From positions 33,111,501 to 33,175,500 of the forward strand of contig CM050446.2 of the NCBI GenBank assembly GCA_027563935.2: a stretch of DNA of 64,000 nucleotides. Direction: 5' to 3'. Of the stretch, positions 22,610 to 33,254 are shown in pieces (position 1 is the first letter of the stretch; each line of letters starts with the position of its first letter). The translations under genes and the position numbers were made by a program. The notes beneath the pieces are model-generated. The model was not told where the DNA came from, made no database searches, and was given only the letters and a program-made list of their open reading frames with translations. Source of the stretch: Costus lasius. Lineage: Eukaryota; Streptophyta; Magnoliopsida; Zingiberales; Costaceae.

Positions 22610-23875
22610 CTACTCACTGCACTCAACCGGGTCGTCATCGTCATCGTCGTCGGCGGGCTCGGAGGAATCAGAGACATGGATGGTGTCGTCAACATCCTCA
22701 TCCTCGTCTCGCGGTGGTGGTGGAGCCATGTTGCTGTGGAGGAAAACTTCAATGCAGTTCACCGTATCCATCAGGGCTGCTAACTGCTTCCCTTGGTGGA
22801 TCTGATCTTGGCGAAGCAAGTGGAGCAAATCATCAGTAGAAGGCATGGCGGCAGTCCTGGGCTGTTCGTGAATGGAAGAACCGGGATCCACGTCGAGAGG
22901 TGTAGGCTGGTCTTGCTCTGCAGGTTCATCATGGAGGCGCCAGTTGGCGCTGTCGCGAATGTCGGTCCGGGCAGTATTGGGTAAAGGTAAGGTGACCGTG
23001 GTATCCGCGAAGGTAAGATGGTAGATGTCACCTCGCCGAACAATCATCTTCATCGATAGAAGATGCTCAATATCCAATCATCGGCTGCCCACCGCCTCCG
23101 GCTATCCAAAAGGGTTATGCCCAAGAGATAGTGCAATCATAGTTATCATACCTCCGATGCAGATACTTCCCTTCTTGGCATGGGCGACGCGGAGGAATTG
23201 TCGAGCAAGGTGGTACCCGGCGTTGATTTGGAAATGATGCAAAAGTCCCCATAAGCAGAGTAGTTCGGGCTGTCGCACTATCCCGTCCCCATCTCTAGCG
23301 AAGATAGAGTGAGCTAGGAGGCGATGCGCGTATCTGATGCAGGGGTTTGATATTGTGGAGGCCCTTGCATTCCTGGGCGAGTAGGCAGTCATAGAAGAAA
23401 TGCACTTCCAAAAGATGTCCTCATTGAAGTTAGGAGGACCAAGTCTAGATGCATATGCCAGAAATCCAAATATGTCATTGAGGTCGGCGATGGTCAGCTA
23501 GTATTCAGTATTAGCGAGCCGGAATGTAACCAGGCCAGGGTCCGTCTCTAGAGCTGAGACCTTCACTTCAATTGAGCTGAGAAATTCGAGTGTGAAGGGG
23601 ATGTAGGTAGGTTGGGCATACTGGAGAAATCTTCCCCAGCCAAACTGCCTAAACATCCAGAGCAGATCATCGAAAATCCCTAAAGCGGCGAGTGAAGGAG
23701 GGTCGATATACCGAGTATTAACTATGGGGCGGCTGGAGAGCACCTGATACCTTGCAGCTTGATGATTATCTCTCATTTGGAGCTCTGGTGGTGCAGCTTG
23801 TTGCGGCGGTGCTGCAGGTCGAGGGTTGGCAGTTCCGGCCGGTCTTTTGCTAGTGTTCTTCTTTCTCGGCGGCAT
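22610..23875 (-). pseudogene. Athila 3' ORF (env-position ORF), with three in-frame stops
   Basis: The extra ORF that Athila elements carry between pol and the 3' LTR, of unknown function (Athila ORF-1 family). ATG 23875 starts MPPRKKNTSKRPAG and a Pro/Gln-rich linker, then RYIDPPSLAALGIFDDL and PTYIPFTLEFLSSIEV, the conserved core. The same frame runs to 22610, ending in an acidic Asp-rich tail, but TAG at 23498, TAG at 23102 and TGA at 23078 interrupt it. The frame also stays open upstream of 23875 to about 24040 without an ATG. Assignment to the family is by position and the conserved core; no membrane segment is evident. Confidence 0.75.
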
Positions 23876-24040
23876 GATTGCTGGAGAAGCAAAGGAGCGG
23901 ACGCTGAAGAATCGGCAGCTGACTGCTGGAGACCTTGTGGTGAAATAAGGAGCGAAAATCTTGGAATGACAGCTTGCCGGAGATGATCGGAGCAGTCGCC
24001 GGAGGGTCGTCGATCGGCGGCAGCAGCAGGTGGGGCACAC

Positions 24041-25240
24041 AGTGGGGTCGCCGCGTAAGTCGTACGGAAAAGGGGAAAAATCGGGAACCCTAGTTGGAAA
24101 TCCCGATCGAGCAGCTTAAGTGAAAACCCTTAACAGGTTGGTTAACGGGTCGGGCTGGCCAGGCGGACCCGTTAAGGCGTCAAGTTCGATAATCTCGTTC
24201 GAGATTCCTGTCAGGGCCCGGTCGTGATTTTACCACGGTTTTTGAATTCCTGTCTTCACGATGGTAATTTCATCCACGGGGCAGCCGTGATGTCCTCGTC
24301 AAATTTGTAAGCATTCTGTCTTTTGCCGTGATTTGTGTCGTGACCCACCCCTGATTGTCCTTTGTTCGATTCTGCGCGAATTTCACGGCCGTGCCTCTAG
24401 TTACGGGTCTGCCGTTAACCTTTCGACGGATAATAGTCTGAAAACTCTTCGGAAAGATCTCGGTCATGACTTCCATCGTTCCCCGGTCATGATTTCCTTG
24501 TGAAATCCTTCATTACTGTTTACGGCTGTGGTTCTGATGTCTTCATTACCGTAACGTTCTCGGCGAATCTTCTGATGTTCGAGTTGAGTGAGAATCACGG
24601 TCGCGATTTTTGTCGGGACCCACCCGTGATTTTGGAGAAACTGGCAAAAAACGCCCCCCCTCCTTACTGCATCAGTTTGCGATATCTCTATATCATTCAA
24701 GATCAAGTAAAATCATCAATATCCACAGCTAAACAAACAGAGATATAGCAAAACTTTGCAAGTAGTGTAAGGGCACATCAAGGCCCAAATATCGTTTTCA
24801 AAAAATCGACCGCCAGTGCAAAAGATAAATGAGATCAGCTTATGACTGCGTATAGGCTTTCAATATTCCAAGGATTAAAATTGATCGGCGCGAGTTTAGC
24901 TTGCATCCTTCTCGTGAGTGCTTATCATTGAGGATCTTCACACCTTACTTCAATATCGGTATCCTGCGCCGGTATTTTGGAGTTTGATGTGTATTTCCTA
25001 CAAGATTACCACCAATATAAGATATCAAAACCATGCATTAGAGCAAACTTGGAAATGAAATCCAAACTTATAGTAGAGGAAGTTAGGATCTCGTCAAAAT
25101 GTGCAAGCTAAATTGAACTAACACAAAACATGCAAATATGAAAGAAAAACGCTGAAAACGAATTTAGCTAAGGTAAGATGCTTGGGTTGCCTCCCAAGAA
25201 GCGCTGGTTTAATGGTCCGTCAGCTTGACCATCATCGGCG
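24041..25240. other. Athila spacer between integrase and 3' ORF, with recurring CGTGATT motif
   Basis: Non-coding. Phrases of the form CCCGGTCGTGATT recur at about 24217, 24335, 24480 and 24630 and also in both LTRs (20912, 20971, 32325, 32393). Next to the integrase end, TGGGTTGCCTCCCAAGAAGC (25175-25205) matches a phrase that I know as conserved after pol in many Athila/Tat elements. Confidence 0.6.
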
Positions 25241-26560
25241 TTATTCCGGTGAAGGAGCATCCGCAAGGACTAGAACGGTCCCTCTCGGTATCGGTTCATG
25301 TGAGATATAGTGTTTAAGTCTTTGCCCGTTAACCTTGAATGTACCGGTTGACTCTTGGTAAATGTCTACAGCACCGTGAGGGTAGACCTTCTGTACTACA
25401 TACGGTCCTGTCCATTTGGTTCGAAGCTTGCCAAGAAAAAGTTTGATCCTGGAGTTAAACAATAGTACCAATTCACCTTCACGAAACTCTCTCTTCATAA
25501 TCCTTCGATCGTGCCACCTTTTGGTGCGTTCTTTATAAATCATGGCATTCTCATAGGCTTCTTGCCTAAATTCGTCGAACTCATTAAGTTGAAGTTTTCT
25601 GACTCTCCCAGCCTGACTTCCATCAAAATTCAGTCGTCGAATTGCCCAATAGGCTTTGTGCTCAATCTCAACCGGTAAGTGGCATGATTTACCATATATC
25701 AACTGGAATGGGGACATACCTATAGGAGTTTTGAATGTTGTACGGTATGGCCATAAAGCATCGTCAAGTTTGAGCGACCAATCTGTTCGTGTGTGTGATA
25801 CGGTTTTTTCAAGAATGTTCTTTATCTCCTGGTTTGATATTTCAACTTGTCTGCTAGTCTGAGGATGGTAAGCGGTGGCTATCTTGTGCATTATTCCATA
25901 TTTTCTGAGAAGTAATTCAAACCTTCGTTCAATAAAATGAGATCCGCCATCACTGATTACCACACGAGGTGTTCCAAATCGTGGAAATATCAGCTTCTTG
26001 AAAAATCTGTGAACTACCTTAGAATCATTCGTCGGGGCAGTCAGGGCCTCGATCCATTTGAAAACATAATCAACTCCAACTAAGATGAATCGGTTACCAC
26101 AGGAGGGTGGAAACGGTCCCATAAAGTCAATACCCCATACGTCAAAGATCTCGATCTCAAGAATGGTATTAAGGGGCATCTCATTTCTTTGCGATATCCC
26201 TCCTGTCCTCTGGCAGCGATCGCAGGATAGTACGTAGTCCCTCACATCTTTAAATAGGGTTGGCCAAAAGAATCCACATTGGAGAACCTTAAATGCTGTT
26301 TTCTTGCCGCTGCAGTGTCCTCCATAAGAAGATGAATGACACTGGAACAGGACATCTGAGATTTCTTCCCAAGGCAAGCATCTTCGAATAATACAATCGG
26401 CACAACGCTTGAACAAAAGTGGATCGTCCTAATAGTAGTACTTTGCGCTTGACAAAAATCGCTTTCGCTGCTAGTACGTTAAATTCGGAGGCATAATACC
26501 GGCCGCCAAGAAATTTATCAGATCAGCATACCGGGGTGTTCTTGTTGTAGTAGCAGCTAC
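25241..26560 (-). pseudogene. Athila integrase with chromosomal-side C-terminus
   Basis: Integrase inserts the cDNA into the genome. From 26416 the frame shows the zinc-binding HHCC module (HSSSYGGH, then CDRC), then the catalytic core: first Asp in [12 protein letters not shown], second in VISDGGSHF, Glu in [13 protein letters not shown], so the DDE triad is present. The C-terminus contains the [18 protein letters not shown] module. The frame is open from 26416 to 25241 (391 codons). Just upstream two in-frame stops occur (TAG near 26471 and near 26429) at positions where relatives have Gln and Trp. It may be the best preserved domain of the element, but it is cut from its polyprotein. Confidence 0.88.
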
Positions 26561-26586
26561 TAGGTTCTCGTCTAAGAATGTGTCAT

Positions 26587-28280
26587 CTATCTCCTCTTCA
26601 GAGTCGCTCTCAAGAGTGGTTTTGCATCCTTCTTTGTCATGAGATACCTAATTGCCGCATGATCTGTATAAACAATAACACGCGAGTTAATTAAGTATGA
26701 TCGAAACTTGTCAAATGCAAAAACTACAGCCAAGAGTTCTTTTTCCGTTGTGGCATAGTTGCTCTGTGCTCCATCAAGCGTTCGGCTAGCATAGTAAATG
26801 GCATGAGTTCTGTTATTCTTCCGCTGTCCTAGCACGGCTCCTACCGCATAATCGCTCGCATCGCACATGATTTCGAAAGGCAGCGACCAATCCGGAGGTT
26901 GTATTATCGGGGCAGAAATCAATACCTTTTTTAATTGTTGAAACGCATCCATGCAGTCCTGGTCGAAAACAAATGAAGCATATTTAGCAAGCAAAGATGT
27001 TAAAGGTCTAGAAATTTTGGAAAAATTTTCAATAAAACGTCTATAAAAACCTGCATGGCCCAAGAAACTTCTGATTCCTCTGACGGAGTTTGGAGGCGGC
27101 ATTCTCTCTATTACACTGATTTTTGCTTTATCGACTTCGATACCACGCTCCGATATCAAATGACCAAGCACAATCCCTTCTTTTACCATAAAATGGCATT
27201 TCTCCCAATTTAACACCAAGTTTGTCTCTTCACAACGTTGCAAAACACGGGTCAGATTAGATAAACAAGAATCAAAACTAGACCCGTATACCGAAAAGTC
27301 GTCCATAAAGACGTCCATGATGTCTTCAATGAAATCTGAGAAGATTTCCATCATGCATCGCTGGAATGTAGCTGGTGCATTACACAAGCCGAATGACATA
27401 CGTCGATAAGCGAAAGTGCCGAAAGGACATGTAAATATGGTTTTCTCTTGGTCGTCTAGATGTATCGGTATTTGGAAAAATCCTAGTAGCCATCCAAGAA
27501 ACAAAAATAAGAATTAGTAGCTAATCTTTCAAGCATTTGATCAATAAAAGGGAGAGGAATATGATCTTTGCGGGTGGCCTTATTCAGTTTCCGATAATCG
27601 ATACACATGCGCCACCCGGTGATGGTTTTTTGCGGGATCAATTCATCATCTTCATTCTTTACTACCGTTACTCCTCCTTTCTTCGGTACCACATATACCG
27701 GGCTTACCCATTGGCTATCTGAAATAGGGTATATGACCCCAACATCCAATAGTTTCAGAATTTCTTTTTTAACTACTTCCTTTAAGTTCGGGTTCAAACA
27801 CCTCTGGTATTCGATAAATGGTTTACTGTCCTCTTCGAGGTGTATCCTATGCATGCATAAAGAAGGATTAATGCCTTTTATATCATCTAAAGTATACCTG
27901 ATTACCTTTTTATATTTCTGAAGCTTTTCAAGAAGAAGGGTTGTTTGTTCTGAGTCTAGATGGGCAGCTACTATAACAGGATAAGCAGAATTTTCACCCA
28001 AAAATTCATACCTGAGGTTGCTCGGTAAGGATTTGAGTTCTAAGTTAAGTGGTTCACAAACCTCAGATTTAGGCTCTGGTAACTCCTCGAGTTCTTCTAT
28101 GCCCATCTCAATTTCGGTGGTTGTGTCAAGAATACTGGCATAAGCCTGTGCTTCCTCCTTTCCTTCGTCGTCATACTCGTTCACCAGACATGCCTCGAGT
28201 GGGTCAATGTCTATTTGATGAACATGGGGGCGAACAAAGCTCTTGGTCCATGACTCCGATGCTAAAGCAAGAATCTGCAA
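26587..28280 (-). pseudogene. Athila reverse transcriptase and RNase H, with frameshift and end deletion
   Basis: Copies the element RNA and degrades it. Frame 28280-27483 carries a linker and the first RT motifs (VIYPISDSQWVSPVYVVPKK, then MCIDYRKLN). The FLDGY motif hits a stop because one base is missing near 27485; the next frame (27504-26587) continues GFFQIPIHL. The catalytic Asp pair is in FMDDFSVYG. RNase H has its acidic residues in CDASDYAVG, TTEKELLAV and VYTDHAAI. After KKDAKP the usual tether region of roughly 30 codons is missing and the frame changes, running into a stop at 26587; the correct frame resumes LESDSEEEID. The protein cannot be produced intact. Confidence 0.9.
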
Positions 28281-29205
28281 AAAGAGGTTTCTTTAGGCTT
28301 TCAGTTATATCAAACTCTACTGTTTCTTCACCTATCCGTAGTGTCAACTTCCCATTTTTAACATCGATTACTGCTCCGGCAATTGCCAAAAATGATCTGC
28401 TCAATATAATAGGAAGCTTGGAGTCTTCTTCCATCTCAAGCACAATGAAATCGGCTGGAATATAAAATTTACCGACCTTTATTGGCACGTCCTCTAAAAT
28501 TCTTACCAGATGTGATACAGAATGGTCGGCCAGTTGCAAAGAAATATTTGTCGGCTTCAAATCTCCAATATCCAGTTTCCTGCAAAGAGAGAATGACATT
28601 AGACTCACGCTAGCACCAAGATCGCACAAAGCACGGTCAAATGGGGTATTTCCGATTAAACACTGAATGGTAAAGCTGCCAGGGTCCTTCAGCTTTGGCG
28701 GCAGCTTATTTTGAATAATTGCGCTGCATTCCTCGGTTATTGCCACCGTGCCGTGTTCTTCCATTTTCCTTTTATTAGATAAGATCTCCTTTAAAAACTT
28801 AGCGTAAGATGACATTTGTGATAAAGCATCGATAAATGGTATGTTAATATACAGTTTCTTTAAAACTTCCAAGAATTTACTGAATTGATGATCGAGTTTT
28901 GCTTTTGCCAACCTTTGGGGAAATGGAATGGGCGGTTTGTAGGGTGGTGGTGGAACATAGACAGGTTCAGTCTCTTTCAATTGTGGTCCCTGTTCAATGG
29001 CAGCAGGTTCCTCAGTTTCAGGAGTCTTGGCTTCATCCTCACAACGGTCATCTTTAGGTACTTCCGGTTCCTCGAGTTGCTTGCCACTACGCGTGGTAAT
29101 GACATTGCAATGTTCCCTAGGATTTGTTTCAGGCTGTCCAGGCAATCTGCTCGGCGGTCTAGTTGATGTACTAGCCTGTTGGGTTATTTGGTTCTCTAAC
29201 ATCTT
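28204..29205 (-). pseudogene. Athila protease and gag-protease linker
   Basis: Aspartic protease that would cleave the polyprotein. The active site is ALCDLGASVSLMS, the DLGAS variant usual in Athila. A flap and the second hydrophobic motif follow (LPIILSRSFLAIAGAVID). Upstream, the linker is rich in Pro and Glu (VYVPPPPYKPPIPFPQRLAK) and contains FLEVLKKLYINIPFIDALSQ, conserved in the lineage. The frame is shared with the upstream gag part but separated by TAG at 29206-29208. It ends at 28204 after a frame change, and pol resumes in another frame from about 28280. Confidence 0.88.
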
Positions 29206-30386
29206 CTAGTGAGTAGTTAAGACTTTGATTGCTTCCAGAATACTATCTATGGCTTTCGTTTGCGTTGATACAAAGCTATCGAATCGCGATTCGAAGGTTT
29301 GCTCCTGTGGTGTTGTGTTGGTACCTGAATGTGACGACTGCTCAAATTGTTTGGGCTGAAACCCGGTGTTGGGTGGGTGAAAACCAGGAGGTTGCCTATA
29401 GTTTGATAGTTGGGTCGCATTGTTGTTTCTATAGGAAAAATTTGGATGATTCTTCCATCCAGGATTGTAGGTATTTGAATAGGGGTTGTTTGGGACCCTC
29501 ACATTAAAGTCTCCTACAGCATTCACTAGAGCAGGTGGAGGATCTTGAGATGTCAAAATTCTTAACTGGCAAGTTTCAGGAAGATGACCTTCTATCCCAA
29601 AAACTTCACATATGGCAAGGTTAGACACAGCAGGATGCATATTCATAGAATCTAGCTTGTGAGATAAAGAGTCTACTTTTGCAGCTAGAGTAGTAAGGGC
29701 GTCAAGTTCATACTTACCGGCTTGTCGAGATGAAGTACCTATTTCGCCTGACCATTGGTAGTGGTTGAGCGTCATTTCATCTATCAAATTGTAGGCTTCA
29801 TCGACAGCCTTGTTCATCAAAGCTCCTCTAGCGGCTACATCAACGGTAAGATGAGTGTTATAAAGCAAGCCATTATAAAATGTATGTACCAGTACCCATT
29901 TCTCGAGGCCGTGGTGAGGACACATTCGCTGCAATTCCTTGAAGTGATCCCACGCCTCATATAATGATTCGCCTTCTTTTTGAGAGAAATTGGTAATCTG
30001 GTTTCTCAGTTGCGCGGTTTTGCTCGGAGGAAAGTATTTTGCAAGAAAGCATGTGAGAGTTGATCTCATGTGGTAATGGATCTAGATGGTAATGAATGTA
30101 ACAAAGCCCGCGCCCTGTCTCTAAGTGAAAAAGGAAAAAGTCGTAGCCGCAGAGAGTCAGTGGTTACACCGTTCATTTTAAGACTGTCACAGTATTCAAG
30201 AAAAACAGATAAATGCATGTTTGGATCTTCAGTCGGTGATCCACCGAATTGGTTTTGCTGTAACATTGACAAAAGTGACGGTTTTATCTCAAAATTGTTC
30301 GCTTCTATTGGTGGATGTGCAATGCTAGAATGAATTCCTTGAACATTCGGCGCAGTGAAGTCTCGAAGTGATTTGCTACCGTCCAT
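29206..30386 (-). pseudogene. Athila gag with a stop, a frameshift and a damaged zinc knuckle
   Basis: Capsid protein. ATG 30386 starts MDGSKSLRDF; conserved capsid motifs follow (PPIEANNFEIKPSLLSMLQQ, QFGGSPTEDPNMHLSVFLEY, LFPFSLRDRARALL). The frame stops at TGA 30066-30068, where relatives have Trp after SITT, and a single-base loss shortly after shifts it; capsid sequence continues as FLAKYFPPSKTAQLRNQI to 29206. The knuckle reads CEVFGIEGHLPETC: the second zinc-binding Cys is Phe (TTT), so RNA packaging by this motif would fail. The C-terminal part is Asn/Gln/Pro-rich. The terminal TAG at 29206 sits where Gln is likely. Confidence 0.9.
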
Positions 30387-30640
30387 GGTTGTTGTTTGTG
30401 AATTCTTCTTGGGTAGATATTTCTGAAAATTTCTGCGACGCCGGAACGTTCGTTCAATCTCCGAATCAAATGATATTGCAGGTTCCGGTCACGGAGTTCT
30501 ATGCATAAACTAAAATGCTAACAGACAAATGTATCGTTAAATCAAGAAAAGTGTAAAATGAAGTAAAAGAAAGTATATTCACAAACTAAAAAAAATGTCT
30601 AGTCTAATAATTTCTTAATCTAGTCAATATTGCCAAAATC

Positions 30641-30660
30641 AGTCCCCGGCAACGGCGCCA
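30641..30660 (-). promoter_or_regulatory. Athila primer-binding site (tRNA-Asp)
   Basis: The minus strand reads TGGCGCCGTTGCCGGGGACT six bases inside the 5' LTR. This is the complement of the 3' end of plant tRNA-Asp and is diagnostic of Athila and its relatives. Confidence 0.92.
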
Positions 30661-30666
30661 AAAACT

Positions 30667-32658
30667 TGATAGCCCCCACCGATATAGGCAGGCGTTACTC
30701 GCAAGTGCACGGGTCTATCGAAGTAATAAAATATCGATCCCACAGGGACTGATGGACAAATACCGACAGATCTCGAATTTGATAGCTAGACGATGCTTAA
30801 TTAATGAAGTCTAAATGTTAACTAATTAAATACACGAAAATGTAAATGGAGGAATTTGCACGAGAGAGTCTTAATAGTATAAAACATCAGGACGTGGGTT
30901 CACCGCCTTGACTTCTTACAGCTTAATAGTCCAGACTCTAATGCCTTTATCCTTTCTAGTTCAAGGGACTCGGCTTCCTTGTCACTTAGGTAGTTGCTCC
31001 CTCCTACAGCCGGTTGCTATAGATCAAATCTATTAGGTTCTGGCGCTTGGTCGGAAATTCTTCCCCCGAATACGCCTAAGCTCCTAGCACTTCCAAGATG
31101 GGCACAGGATGACAAAAGAGGTATTCCACGAGAATTCCTAGCTTACAAACCTCCCCCGCGTAACTTCTGGCTCAAGCGCGCCCTTTCGGGCTACGCAGGC
31201 ATAGAGTTCCTATAATCCAACGTACTGGCGCGCAAGAAGTTTGCCAGATGCGTTTAAGATCCAAGAGCTAACACAAGGAGAGTGCAGTTCGTCAAGTGGA
31301 TTTCCCCCAAGAATTTCTGCCTTACAAATCCCACACGAGGAAATACAGGCTCAAACGCTCCCTTTCGGGAGACGTAGGCAAAGCGATCAAACAAATTTGT
31401 AAAACCCTCGATCAAATGCTTCGGATGCGCGGTCGGACTTGTGGTCTCCCCAACACGTTTAAAACCCTAACTACCCCTTGGTTGAGTACAGACAATCAGT
31501 GAGTTTCCCTGTGATTATCTGATGTACAAACCTCAGATCAAGAGGCAGAGGCTCATGCGCACCCAAGATGGGATGCGCAGGCAAAGGCGCGCACATAGGA
31601 TCGAGTTGGATTATAACATTCAAATCTAGACTACCAAGCTAGTAAGGAATCAAAAAGGCTACTCCTACATCCTGATTGGGAGCTTAGCTTAGCATGTTCA
31701 TGGTATCAACATAAACAACATTCTCAAACATGAACATTACAAGTAACAACAAGTTTGCATAGGAGTTGCAATAAAAGCGTAAGATCATAAGGTATCTTGC
31801 AAGAGTTTACACAATAGGGTAGCAAATCAAGTGCAAATCTAAGTCTTTCTTACAGCTTGGCTTTGAGATGCTCACACAGGGGAAGATCTTCAAGAAATAT
31901 TAATGCATGGCTCTCTTCTCCTTGGCAGTGACACTTCCCTTCTACTCCTCTTGTTCTTTCGTGCGAAAAAAACCTCTCCCCTCCTTTGGAACCGAGAAAA
32001 CTCATTTATCCTTCTCCTCCTCTCATCCTGGTTGACTTTCTCTTCTTCCCCATGTCCTGCAAAAGTTGCTGCAGCCGCTGCAGAGATTCAACCGAAAGTC
32101 TTCTGCCAGCCTTCATTTCCTGCAAAGGTTCAGCCGCCTATACCTCATGAAATGATGATTTTGTGAGGGAAACCTCCCCTAAAAGCTGCTCCACGTCTCC
32201 TTCGTCAATGGGGGAGAAAGGTCCTAGGTGCCCTTCAGCCTCTCCTTAGATCAGATCAAAGAAACGTGGGAGAAAACGGTGATTTCGTAACAGGCGGGTC
32301 CGCGATCTCGAGCGAGAATTTGGTCGTGACCCGGTCGTGATCTGTCGATTTCAGCTTCAGGCTTAGCGACGATCATGGTCATGATTCTGATCGGGACCTG
32401 GTCGTAATTTCCAACGAAGGCTTCAATGAATCTGAAAACTCCTGGTTAGGATCATCTTGAGTTAGGATGAGCTCTTTAGTCATCAAAGTGTCAGAATTTA
32501 CCCTCTATATGGCCAATTTGACCTGAAAACGTGAAAATACCGAAACAAGTGTAGATTCCATAAATGTATCCAAATATAGGCCATTGCAAGGCTTAAAGTC
32601 GTAAAATAAGCATGATTCCATAAGTAAATTGACAACTCTATAAAAATTTGTGTCAACA
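30667..32658 (-). repeat. Athila 5' LTR
   Basis: Partner of 19254-21250, TG...CA ended, 1992 bp. On the minus strand it begins TGTTGACACAAATTT and ends GGGGGCTATCA, next to the primer site. Confidence 0.92.
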
Positions 32659-32870
32659 GATGCAGCCTACATTATCGTGGATACAACCTATATTATCATG
32701 GATATAGCCTACATTATCGTGGATGCAGCTTACATTATCATGTATGCAACCTACATTATCATAGATATAGCCTATATTATCGTGGATACAGTCTACATTA
32801 TCGTGGATGTAGCCTACATTAGCGTGAATGCAGCCTGCAGCATTATGAATACAGCCTGCATGAATATCCA
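32659..32870. repeat. 21-bp minisatellite, right arm of the foldback element
   Basis: Units of the form GATGCAGCCTACATTATCGT, the reverse complement of the left array. The outer part (32860-33096) is the inverted counterpart of 18125-18290. Heptapeptide frames on both strands are artefacts. Confidence 0.92.
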
Positions 32871-33254
32871 CGATCATGGACACTGTATCCATGATTTTTT
32901 TTTTAATATCCATGATCGTGGATACAACTAGGGTGATCATGGATATAAAAAAAGTAACAGATGTTAATGGAGCTGTTTGTTACTATTTATTTTCTTGAGA
33001 TTCGTAAAAGTTGAAGACTTTAAGATTCAATACTCGAATCATAGGGGACGTTACCCAAGAATTCCTAAGTAGTGGGGCTACCAAGAAAATTTTTTCATAA
33101 AAAAGAGATAGTAAAAAGTCTTGTCACAAAAAAAATATGCTAGAGGAAACTGCTGCTGGAAAAATGTTAAAAGCGGGTGGCCCTATCCACCATCCATTTC
33201 ATTTTAACTACTTAGAGATATATTAGAGATATATACAAACACTTATCTTAATAT

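Larger units (their letters stand above)
19254..32658 (-). mobile_element. Complete but inactive Athila-type Ty3/Gypsy retrotransposon (13.4 kb)
   Basis: Both LTRs (about 2 kb) start TGATAGCC and end GTCAACA on the plus strand. The primer site matches tRNA-Asp, and gag, protease, reverse transcriptase, RNase H and integrase follow on the minus strand, then an extra 3' ORF. This order, the tRNA-Asp site and the gag and pol motifs define the Athila lineage. The flanking pentamers GATAC (19249-19253) and GATGC (32659-32663) fit a 5-bp duplication with one change, within a repeated host sequence. Stops, small indels and a deletion at the end of RNase H mean no complete protein can be made. The LTRs are very similar but carry many substitutions and small indels. 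Confidence 0.93.
18125..33096. mobile_element. Foldback (MULE-like) element with minisatellite arms, host to two nested insertions
   Basis: The left end starts GAAAAAAAATTCCTCGGCAGCC and the right end, reversed, GAAAAAATTTTCTTGGTAGCC. The two arms stay recognisably inverted over the whole length: single-copy outer parts (for example ATTCAAGTATTGAATC and ACTTTTACGAATCTC in both), then arrays of a 21-bp unit. The flanks are the same nonamer, ATAAAAAAG, at 18116-18124 and 33097-33105; a 9-bp duplication is the hallmark of the Mutator superfamily. Orientation of the array flips near 19210, so without the nested hAT MITE (18649-19149) and Athila element (19254-32658) the element would be a hairpin of about 1.05 kb with almost no unique centre. 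It encodes nothing and would depend on a transposase elsewhere. Confidence 0.85.

Noticed and set aside
22582..23237. Plus-strand Arg/Ser-rich frames
   Set aside because: They are opposite-strand shadows of the Athila 3' ORF.
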